DNA of 64,000 nucleotides from positions 310,001-374,000 of the forward strand of contig CATNEN010000008.1 of NCBI GenBank assembly GCA_950097015.1, in the 5' to 3' direction. This DNA is from Macrostomum hystrix (taxonomy: Eukaryota; Platyhelminthes; Macrostomidae). Below are positions 21,259-29,863 of the stretch, in pieces. Numbering within the stretch: position 1 is the stretch's first letter; each line of letters starts with the position of its first letter. The notes beneath the pieces are model-generated. The model had not been told where the DNA came from. It saw only the letters and a program-made list of their open reading frames with translations, and made no database searches. The translations under genes and the position numbers were made by a program.

Positions 21259-22611
21259 CTTCGGGTGTCCGGAAAGTCATGAGAATGTGTTATTCTAACT
21301 ACTTAGACACAAGCTATTGACAAGATACTGTACCATTCTAACACTTGACTTAATTTATGTCTATGGCTGAAAGAGCTAGATTCTAGCTTCAAATTTGGGG
21401 GTAACTTAGAAGTCTAGGCCACTGCAACGCAGAGGCAAAGCAAGCATCTATCGTTACTTTTTTCTTCATTGATCCTTGCTGCTGCTTTGAGATGGACGAG
21501 TTTCAAGCTTATGCTTATACCAGGTATAAGCTTGGTATATCTGCTCCTGATTGCCATGGAGAACTGCTGAAAGTGCATGGAGATGTGGCGCCTGGTCTGT
21601 CGTCAGTGTACCGATGGTACACAAGGTTCCGTGACGAGTCGTACCCACTGGCCCAAGCTGCCCGTACTGGCCGGCCGAGATCGACGAGAACACCAGAGCT
21701 GATCGAGACCTGCAGAAATCTCGTGAAAGAAGACCCAAAAGTGTCAGAGATCTTGCTGACTTCATGGAGGTTGGGAAATCAACAGTGCATGAAATATTGA
21801 CTGAAGACCTGCAACTTCGCAATGTGTCTGCCGTGTGGGTCCCGCATGTTCTCTCCGAGGAGAACAAGGTTGCTCGCGTCAATTGTGCCAAGCAAATACG
21901 TCGGATTTTTCATACCGAGGGCATGACCAGCTTCTGCAACAAGTACGTGGTGGAGGACGAGACGTGGGTGTACCTTAAAAACACTGGTACACGGCAGAAC
22001 AACCGGTGCTGGCTGGGTCAAGGCGACCATCGACCTCAAGTTGTGAGACACTCAGTCGGGGACCCAAAGACAATGCTGGTAGTCGCTTTCACCCCAAGCA
22101 AGCGATTCTCTATCATGTCAACGGCGCCAAAGCAGACTGTTGATGCCAATCGCATCGTTGAATTCGTTCGACACACAGGTGACCTATGGCGGAGCCTCAG
22201 ATCACAGCCAATTCATCTGTCCGAAGTCTTGTGGCAGTGGGACAACGCACGACCTCATGTGGCCCAGCCTGTGCAGCAGTACATGGAGACTCGTGGAGTT
22301 CAACTGCTTTTTCAGAGTCCCTACAGCCCTGATTTCAATTTATGCGACCGTTTTTTCTTCAATTGGCTGAAATCGGACTTCTCGAAGCGGGAGTTCAGCA
22401 GCCACGATGAGGTCCGCGAGGCCGCGTTGCAGTGGGCGAGGGGTCTGGATGCAAACTGCTTGAAACGCGTGGTTCTACGGCTCGTGGAGCACTGCCAAGC
22501 TGTGATTGACTTCAGGGGTAATTACATTACTGATTAGTAAAGTTTCACTGTTCTGCGCGTTTTCATAATTAACCTTTTGTAGTTTTCTCATGACTTTCCG
22601 GACACCCGGAA
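21259..22611 (+). mobile_element. mariner (Tc1/mariner) element nested in the hAT-type element
   Basis: Length 1353 bp. The inner 24 bp of the terminal inverted repeats (21262-21285 and 22585-22608, starting CGGGTGTCCGGAAAGTCATG) are identical. The element is bounded by TA dinucleotides at 21257-21258 and 22612-22613, as expected for mariner. It encodes one transposase reading frame with a frameshift. Confidence 0.92.
21492..22537 (+). pseudogene. mariner transposase, frameshifted
   Basis: The first frame (from ATG 21492) gives an N-terminal helix-turn-helix part with R-Y-K-L-G and S-S-V-Y-R-W-Y-T-R-F, then G-R-P-R-S-T. The second frame takes over around 21745-21765 (A-D-F-M-E-V-G-K-S-T-V-H-E-I-L) and runs to TAG at 22535. 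The catalytic triad is visible in the second frame: V-V-E-D-E-T-W-V, W-D-N-A-R-P-H, and Y-S-P-D-F-N-L-C-D. The spacing between the second and third Asp is 34 residues (DD34D). A single one-base shift separates the two parts, so this copy is inactive or the base is an assembly error, but it is otherwise young and nearly complete. Confidence 0.9.
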
Positions 22612-22828
22612 TAGTACAAGTAAAATGACGTACAAATAAAAAAGTAACTGACTTAAAGTAACGGAGTACCGGAAGTTACTTTTTGTTAAAGCGTTACAGT
22701 AACTTTTAACGGAAGTTACTGTAAAGAAAGTTACTTTTTGTGAGTAACTTGCCCAACACTGGAAAAGACACATCAGACAAGAGCAAATATAAGGACTCAC
22801 ATCGATAAGTTTCGTTGCCGAATAGTAG

Positions 22829-22987
22829 AGCCAACAAGTGAATGCATTTATTGACCAAAGACGCAATCGATCTTTAGTAGAAAACGAAGTCCATTTTCTC
22901 CTAAAGTGTCGCTGGAGTCAATACAGTTCAAGCAGAGAGATTTTTTGCAAGAAATATCGGCCTCTGTGCCAAACTTTGGAAACCTAA
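22829..22987 (+). pseudogene. LINE reverse-transcriptase C-terminal remnant
   Basis: An open frame reads V-E-N-E-V-H-F-L-L-K-C...Y...R, matching the xENExHFLxxC...Y...R pattern common just after the reverse-transcriptase domain of invertebrate non-LTR elements. It ends at TAA 22985. Nothing upstream remains because the frame is cut near the hAT-type insertion. Confidence 0.4.
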
Positions 22988-24540
22988 CTACTGAAGATTA
23001 CAGAATTTTTTGCTTTCGCTTTTATGCCTTTTCAATTGCGCTTGTTAAGTGCCTACTCGCAGAACCTCCTTTGAGTGCGCACTTTATAAAAATAAAAATA
23101 ATAAATTATTATTATTTTGTTTCTCACTACATAATTACTCTTTGGAATATATTCGATATGCCAAAAAAACTATACAAAACTAGAGGTTATTTCAGGGAAT
23201 TCTAAATATTTAGTTCACTATAATATAGTGTTCATAATTGCCCGCCCAACAAAAGCACAAAAATGCCTGGAGCTGTGCATAACCTTCGCGGTCATTGATG
23301 GAAATGACCTTGAAAAATGGTTAAACAGTTTTCTATACGCGAACAATTGAAACCTAGCTGAATCTGAATCACAAAGCTGAAACAGAACTTTCTCCAACCG
23401 CTTCAGCGTAGACACAGATATGTACTCGATCGTGCATAATCTTATATATGTCAAAAGACGCAACTGGAACACCAGTATTAATTTTCGTAGTAAAAATGGT
23501 GGCGAGGAAATTGAGAAGTAGTTTTCAAGCACCTAAAATGCATAAAGCACAACTCATTTTTCTCGTGACAATGTGCACTTGTGAAGCAAGCAGCAATATG
23601 AAACCCAAGCAACACAATAGGAGCTGTTTATATGTGAAATTCACGTAGATGATACACGTTGATCTCATTCATGGCTCTTTTCATTGACTCGTCACAAGTG
23701 TTTCATGTCGAATAGGACGCAAGACAATAGACAGATCTCGTAAAAGAAGATTCTAAAAGAATCTATCTCGCCAATACAAATACAATAGCACGCATTACCG
23801 CGAAGCAGCGTGCCAGATTTGGTACTATCTTCGCAGTTAGAAACAACACGTACAGCCACATGTACAGCTAACCAATAAGATAAAGCGAGTTATGCGCGCA
23901 AGAGGCGAGAAAGGAACAGTTGAACTACTCAATAGCGAGAACTGTATGACTCAGAGGGCTCAAGCCGGCAGCGGGCCGTGCTCTTTGAGGTTTTGAGTTG
24001 CTCACAGTCGCTCATTCCCTCCGCTCGTCTTCTCGCCAGATCTCATTCCGACCTTCCCAAAATTCCTGTCCCTTCTGCTCCAAGCTGTACAGCCAAGGTA
24101 AGGCATTTTCAGGTGAGGCTTGTTAAGACTCAGTCTCAATAGAGCTATTTTCTGCTAGGAATCGGCGAGACTATTCAACTGGAGCAGACCAGTGCTCAAG
24201 CAGCAACCCCCGGCCCCCAATCCGACTGCAAGTACAAATAGCAGTACAGGATAGAAGGGAAGCCAAGGGAAAGGAGGAAAGGCTGCGTATATTAAGTCCT
24301 GTGCCAGTTTGTCACGCATAACGGAGTGTTAGACAAACTATTTTATAGAACACAGAGAATCTCATAGTTGCACTATTTTGTTTGCCACAAATAATTGCAT
24401 ATTCTTCGAATAGCATTTCGAAATTGCTTTTATCAACCACAGAGATTATAGCTTTCCACAGATTTTATTGTTGCATTGCATAGAAAAATTTAATTGTCAA
24501 AGTATTTAGTTCTTAAACAATACCAATTAGATTCTTTCAG

Positions 24541-24606
24541 CTACAACTGTTGCAGGAAATCTCAAACAAAATCAGTGCAACTACTAAACTAACAGACAAG
24601 TTGGAG
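24541..24606 (+). other. Candidate upstream exon of the arrestin gene
   Basis: Bounded by acceptor CTTTCAG and strong donor GGAG|GTGAGT. Its open frame (L-Q-L-L-Q-E-I-S-N-K-I-S-A-T-T-K) ends in phase 0. Joined to an acceptor at 25519 (CCTTCAG|AGTCGC) it continues without a stop into the arrestin ATG at 25550. It could be an N-terminal coding extension or a leader exon. Confidence 0.35.
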
Positions 24607-25269
24607 GTGAGTTAGCAGTTATTTTCAAATAGTAGGAATTCTTAAACTTACAATCGCAATTGTACGATCGTACGAGTGTTAGCGGTCAAGGCCAAGAACT
24701 ATTTCCGTTGATTTCGAATAGAGCAGTGCATGTACTATTATGTAGGCTACCGCCAAAGTGCACAAATTTGAATTATTAATCGAATTTCAGCCAGTTTAAG
24801 CCAGAAAATTCCAGATTTCCAAACTGTTCCAATGGCTGCCGGCTCGCTGAGTGCTAGTTCCATTCTGCACCCATGCGCTAAACCAAACCAAACAATGCCG
24901 ACCGGGCTAATTTTAGGCTGTACGCTTAGCTCGTATAGTAAAACATTATGCTTGTCATGACCAAAGCCTTGCATGAGCTTAGCTTTTTTACACATTTCCT
25001 ATAATTCTAAACAAAAATATATGATAAGTTGACTTTTTTCCACTATATACAAACAAACTTACTGCTTTGTCACTATTAGAAACATTTCTCGTGTTTTGTA
25101 ACGAGCCGAATACTTTTTCCCCATATAGCCTTCAGATATTTAAAAGCTTTCTTTAGTGGCTTGCCCACAATGTGTCACGTTGAGCAAGTGAATTTAGACC
25201 CAGTTGTGCTTTTGTGTAAGATAGATAAATAAGAATTTGCACCAAACTCAGTTGGCGAAATGTACAGCC

Positions 25270-25420
25270 AGCTACTAGGCCTGTCCATGGACTGAGGTGT
25301 TGTCACTCAGTCGCCACACCCACTGAAATTTGTACCCTAGCTAATGCTGGCAACCGTTTAACGTTTGAGTGAACTGAAACAATTAGGAATTAAGTGCCTT
25401 CTTCAGGGCTCGAATCTCAA
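25270..25420 (-). mobile_element. Degraded SINE, family B body
   Basis: Shares word order with 27895-28090: CCATGGACTG, then GTGAACTGAA, then TTAAGTGCCTTC...CAGGGCTCGAATC. The tRNA-like head is decayed. Confidence 0.4.
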
Positions 25421-25549
25421 AGGAGTATTTTTCTGTCTGATAATAATTGCTCGATATAGAAAGGAACAGCAGCAGCAACGCAAGTCTAATTTAATAGCCA
25501 CCTGTCTGCCAACCTTCAGAGTCGCCAAGCAGAGGCGCCAGCTCCGAAG

Positions 25550-27190
25550 ATGACCAAGGAGGCGCCGCCGCTCATCATAATGCACGCGAACGAGTCAGTT
25601 GCCAGCTCCTCCGGTGGCTCGTCACCGGCTCTGGCACATTCCCCAACGCCGCCAACTCCAACACAGGCGCCGACAGCCTCGGCATTGGCCACATCATCGG
25701 CTAAGAGCCGGCTGCTGCTATTCAACATCAGCTTCGCTGGGGGTCGGTGCGTCTTTCGCAGCGGGGACCGGGTCGCCGGCTGGGTGACGGTGGAAACGCG
25801 CGGCCCAGTCTACGCGACGTCCTATAAGATTGAGTGCCTCGGCTACTCAGAGGTTCCAGTGGAGACCAGCAGCGGCGGCTCGAAACAGAAGCTGGTGAGT
25901 CGGCGTCACCTAACAATAGAGGAGAACCTCCTGCCCGGTAGTCGGCTCGTTGAGAAGCGCAGCTTCGAGTTCCAGCTTCCTCGCTGGCTGCCGCACTCGG
26001 TTGAGTGCCAGGAGCTCGGCTGCGTGCGCTACTGCTGCCGCGCTGTCGTCGCCTTCTCAGCTGACGATGCCGACGCCATCGAAGCGATTCAGTACTTCAC
26101 TCTGATCGAGGACGTTGATCTCAACTCACCGGCAGTCGCTCAGAGATGCACCTTCGATGAGACTTCCTGCACCAGTGTTGATCGTCTCATCAATAAGCTG
26201 TTGAAAGATGAGGTTAAAACTTCCATGACGATAAAGAAGGATGCCTACGTGCCTGGCGAAGATGTGAACTGTCAACTCAGCGTGCACTGCAACTCTAGCA
26301 CGGTGCCTGTCCAGCGAATCGTGCTGAAGTTGGTGCAGCGAGCCACCGCACTGGGCACAAGCCAGCGTCGGCTGGGCAGCCGAAACACCGTTGTGGTGCA
26401 AGAACTGGTCGCTTCACTGGGCGCTGGAAAAGAGCCTGAGAAATTCTGGTCGGCTAAGCACAAGCTGCACATTCCCGGAGTGGTTGCAACATCCCTGCCG
26501 AACAGCCACTTCCAGCATCCCATAGCAGTGGAGTACGCCATTCAGATGTGCATCACTCTCGGGTTCACTCACGTCCCGTTGAAAGATGTGACCCTCGGCT
26601 GCCCTATACTGATCGGCACCGTGCCAAAACTGCAGCCGGGCTGCACCATACCCTATCCTGAGGCTTCGTTTGTCGAGGCCATCTACTGTGCCATTCCGAA
26701 TGCCCAGCAGTCTCAGAGCCAGCCGCTGCCTCCTCCGGTGCAGCAGCAACAGCAGCAGCAGCTTCAGCAGCAGCAGTCTCAGCAGCAGCGCGAGAGGCGC
26801 CTCTCCAAGGGCAGCTTCCTCGCCTCATTCCACTCGAAGCGATCTGACGCGCTTTCGTCTGGCTACCGGTGTCCTCCGCTAAAGTACACGTTGTACTGCG
26901 TCTACTACCCGACCATCGCTATCTACCGACAGAAGCCCGCAGGCGCTGACGGAGGTGCCACTCTCAAATCCATCCTGAAGGTGAAGCACAGCTCCATGGA
27001 CGATCTAGACGGCAAACTAACCGGAAAGCCTCCACAGCAAGACCAGCTAGGGGAGCAGCCACAGAGACAATATCAGCAGAATCAGCCGCAGCAGCATCAG
27101 CACCGGCCGCGTCAAAGACGCCATCACGGTGAGACGGAGACGAGAATGAAACGCTCAACTAGCACCGGCTGCTACGAGACCCCGCTGTGA
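25550..27190 (+). CDS. Alpha-arrestin (arrestin-domain-containing protein)
   Basis: A 546-residue open frame in one exon. Alpha-arrestins are adaptors that couple membrane cargo to ubiquitin ligases and sorting. After a Ser/Pro/Thr-rich N-terminus, residues 55-205 form an arrestin-N fold (F-A-G-G-R-C-V-F-R-S-G-D-R-V-A-G-W-V, then Y-K-I-E-C-L-G). Residues 222-375 form arrestin-C (M-T-I-K-K-D-A-Y-V-P-G-E-D-V-N-C, then I-V-L-K-L-V-Q). The tail has a poly-Gln block near 395-420 and is otherwise basic and disordered. I see no PPxY motif; the nearest match is C-P-P-L-K-Y, so binding to WW-domain ligases is not evident. An acceptor-like CCTTCAG lies 30 nt before the ATG and the frame stays open up to it, so the true N-terminus may be longer. 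AATAAA is present at about 27391. Convergent with the tektin-like gene. Confidence 0.9.
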   Translation: MTKEAPPLIIMHANESVASSSGGSSPALAHSPTPPTPTQAPTASALATSSAKSRLLLFNISFAGGRCVFRSGDRVAGWVTVETRGPVYATSYKIECLGYSEVPVETSSGGSKQKLVSRRHLTIEENLLPGSRLVEKRSFEFQLPRWLPHSVECQELGCVRYCCRAVVAFSADDADAIEAIQYFTLIEDVDLNSPAVAQRCTFDETSCTSVDRLINKLLKDEVKTSMTIKKDAYVPGEDVNCQLSVHCNSSTVPVQRIVLKLVQRATALGTSQRRLGSRNTVVVQELVASLGAGKEPEKFWSAKHKLHIPGVVATSLPNSHFQHPIAVEYAIQMCITLGFTHVPLKDVTLGCPILIGTVPKLQPGCTIPYPEASFVEAIYCAIPNAQQSQSQPLPPPVQQQQQQQLQQQQSQQQRERRLSKGSFLASFHSKRSDALSSGYRCPPLKYTLYCVYYPTIAIYRQKPAGADGGATLKSILKVKHSSMDDLDGKLTGKPPQQDQLGEQPQRQYQQNQPQQHQHRPRQRRHHGETETRMKRSTSTGCYETPL

Positions 27191-28810
27191 TTCAGCTCAC
27201 GAACTGACCATAGAGAATTGCAAAATGCCTAGCGGGAATGCATAACGCAATAAGTTTGACAAATAGGCTGAGAATGATTGATACATCTCAAAAAGTACAT
27301 CTCCCCCAGTTGGGCCAGATGTACAGCCAGTGGTTGTGTACAGCTGATTGAGATTCGAACTACGGAACCTCACGGTTACCTAGCAGACCAAATAAATCAG
27401 TGAATTGAGTTCCCTTTTTTTAATCGAAATGTCAGCGATGCACACACAGCTTAAGCGCACAGACAACCCCTGAACACGAAATTCGAACTGAATAACACGT
27501 TTTTAACCTTTTTATAGCAAACAATTTTCTGCTTGCATAGTCCGGTACTGCCCATATCAGTATCGAATTTTCACAGTGACAAAATAATTATTTCTACTTG
27601 TCAATGAGCAGGTCGCTCCTGTTCTGTTTCTTGCTGCCCAACCTGGGAGTCAGTCAACTGTCCTTTTTTATCTGCATCGTTTCCTCGCCGAGTCTGTGAT
27701 GCCCTGTTTTGCTATCCTTTGAAAACCAAATTCACTTTATATGCAGAAATGAAACATGTTGATATGCTAGATTGCTTGAAAAAGTTTCAGACAAAAATGA
27801 TAATTTGCTGCCATTTGTGTTACTCGTGCTTTTGACTTCATTTTCACCAATGAGTATTGTGTAAAAAGTTATTAGCTGTAGTATATAGCTGTAAAAGTTC
27901 AGTCCATGGACTGGGAGGACGCCACACTCACCATCAATTAACCCAGCTTGCACCTATTAAACAGCTGGGTGAACTGAAGCATCGCAGAGTTGAGTGTCTT
28001 GCTAAAGGACCCAAATTTTAACAGTGGAGTCGGGAATCGAACCCACGACCTTTAAGTCCTGATTATGACGATTTAACCATTAGTAGTAACTCAGAACTCA
28101 GTACCTAAAAAGGAAGAAATCGTTTCATCTATCACGTGTTCGTTACTAACTTCACCTGACAAACCAGGTCTCAGGTTTGCAGGTCTCAAAAATGAAATAA
28201 AAAAACACAAAAGCGATTTTAAATGTTTTGCTGTAAATTCATAGGAAAAGGCGTGCTTAATCAGCAGTATTAAAGATAGAAAAAAGGACATATTTTACTA
28301 TTATTCTAAAAACATAATTTTATTTCGCAACATTGTTTTGGTCTTTCAATCTGCGAGATTCTACATGATAGCAGACAATATATAGCTTGTTCTACACATA
28401 AGGCATCCGATTAACTTCTAAAAAACGCAGCAGTTTAAGAAAGCCAGAATTCTAGAAAACGGCGCATTTAAATCTTGATCTCAAAGCAAAGCACAACCCG
28501 GGAAACAGTTTAGGCGCGACGGCTCCAACACAAGAACTAACTGTTGGCTTTATAGAAGTCTTGTAAATAGAGGAAGAATAAGCTTTTCTCTGTGGTGTAA
28601 AAATGTTGACTTTAAATCGAAGCGGTGCTAAGCAAACAATCAGCAGTGATTACCAAGCGAGAGATTTTAGAGTAAACTACAGCAATGATAGTTAGCATAG
28701 AGACAGCAGCATAGATTTAATTGTTTGTCATGTCTGCGAGACAGCACTGTCCAATAAAACTCTGTATTCTACAAAAGGAGACAATAGTTCGCATGACTGT
28801 TTCGCACTTG
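27191..28810. other. 3' intergenic region after the arrestin gene
   Basis: No gene is seen. It contains the arrestin 3' end, a reverse-oriented SINE of family B at 27895-28090 and otherwise unique A/T-rich DNA. Confidence 0.55.
27895..28090 (-). mobile_element. tRNA-derived SINE, family B
   Basis: On the minus strand, the tRNA-like head (CTAATGGTTAAATCG, then GGGTTCGATTCCCGACTCC) is followed by a body with GTCTTGCTAAAGGACCC (sense of the plus strand GAGTGTCTTGCTAAAGGAC). The head matches 59309-59380. The GTGAACTGAAGC...GTCTTGCTAAAGGAC block resembles a body motif seen in several invertebrate SINEs; this is from memory. Confidence 0.65.
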
Positions 28811-29141
28811 TTGTCTGTCACGTGACTGTTTTGTACATATTGTTCTGTCTGTCACGTGACTGTTTTGTGCATATTGTTCTGTCTGTCACGTGACTGTTTT
28901 GTACATATTGTTCTGTCTGTCACGTGACTGTTTTGTGCATATTGTTCTGTCTGTCACGTGACTGTTTTGTACATATTGTTCTGTCTGTCACGTGACTGTT
29001 TTGTACATATTGTTCTGTCTGTCACGTGACTGTTTTGTGCATATTGTTCTGTCTGTCACGTGACTGTTTTGTACATATTGTTCTGTCTGTCACGTGACTG
29101 TTTTGTGCATATTGTTCTGTCTGTCACGTGACTGTTTTTTC
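28811..29141. repeat. 34-bp array with ten E-box palindromes
   Basis: Ten copies of the perfect palindrome GTCACGTGAC, with CACGTG cores at 28819, 28853, 28887, 28921, 28955, 28989, 29023, 29057, 29091 and 29125, spaced exactly 34 bp. Linkers read TGTTTTGT(A/G)CATATTGTTC with an A/G alternation. CACGTG is the target of bHLH factors (Myc/Max, USF, MITF/TFE). It lies between the 3' ends of two convergent genes, so a regulatory role is only a possibility. Confidence 0.95.
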
Positions 29142-29863
29142 TGTGGTTTCAGTCAACAATTGAAATTTTGTTTTGGGTGTGAGGCCCAGAGTTTTTATTT
29201 AATACTTCAAAAATTACTTTCTTAAAAAGTTGATGAAACAAAATATTTAGAAAATAGACATGCACTTGCGTAACATCTAAAAATAATGTTGAGCAAAGCT
29301 TTTTTGGTGAGGCCGTGTGGCCAAATGACAAACCACTTTGTCGGAGGCTTGTGTGCATAGGATAAAACGGTTACCTTCAGATCAGAAACTGCTCACAAAA
29401 AAGCAAGACTTTTACAAGCAGCTCTGGGGAAGAAAATTAATGAAGGAGGGACTTCAAGAAAGTAAATTTTAGTTCAATGAGAAATGAAATGTGGTGAAAG
29501 CAAAGCGAAACATTTAGAAAAAATGTTCTTCTTTTGTGTTTGCAAGTCTAAATTTAGCAATAAGAGAAAACCCGTGACACAGTAACATATCTTCTTTCAG
29601 TACTCTCCATTCTCAAACAAAACAAGAAAGCAAGGGATTTTAAAATAAGATCAAACAAAAGCTAAAGTAGCTACTGAAGCTAGTAGGACGCATCGCTGAT
29701 CCCCGACTAAAGTTTCTAGAATGGGTTTAGGCCATAGACAAACTCGCGAGATTCCATAGACAAAAAGTTTAGACCTCGATTGGGCCTTGGCAACTTGCAA
29801 ACACAAGCGACGTTGAGAAAAGTGAGGAAAACATAATCTTCAGAAATTTTCGAGACCGCTTCA
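29142..29863. other. 3' intergenic region after the tektin-like gene
   Basis: Unique A/T-rich sequence with no gene or repeat recognised. It must hold the polyadenylation region of the minus-strand tektin-like gene. Confidence 0.5.

Larger units (their letters stand above)
20362..22761 (+). mobile_element. hAT-superfamily-type element with 8-bp target duplication
   Basis: Terminal inverted repeats CAGTGTTGGGCAA at 20362 and TTGCCCAACACTG ending at 22761 are flanked on both sides by the identical 8-mer GAAAAGAC (20354-20361 and 22762-22769). An 8-bp duplication and a CAGTG-type end are hallmarks of hAT transposons. Subterminal words ACCGGAAGTTACTTTT recur on both sides. No full transposase is present. 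A short open stretch at 20734 (M-A-S-S-S-I-S-P-T-P-N-P-W-E-H-L) may be a decayed 5' end. A mariner element has inserted inside it, so the element itself was about 1.05 kb, probably non-autonomous. Confidence 0.85.
22770..25519. other. Intergenic DNA upstream of the arrestin gene
   Basis: No complete gene is recognised. It holds a LINE-like remnant (22829-22987), a possible upstream exon (24541-24606), a donor-like CCAAG|GTAAGG at 24097 that could end a non-coding first exon, and a degraded SINE at 25270-25420. Confidence 0.5.

Noticed and set aside
22906-23205. 99-codon plus-strand frame after the hAT-type element
   Set aside because: Shadow of the LINE-like remnant in another phase, running into A/T-rich DNA.
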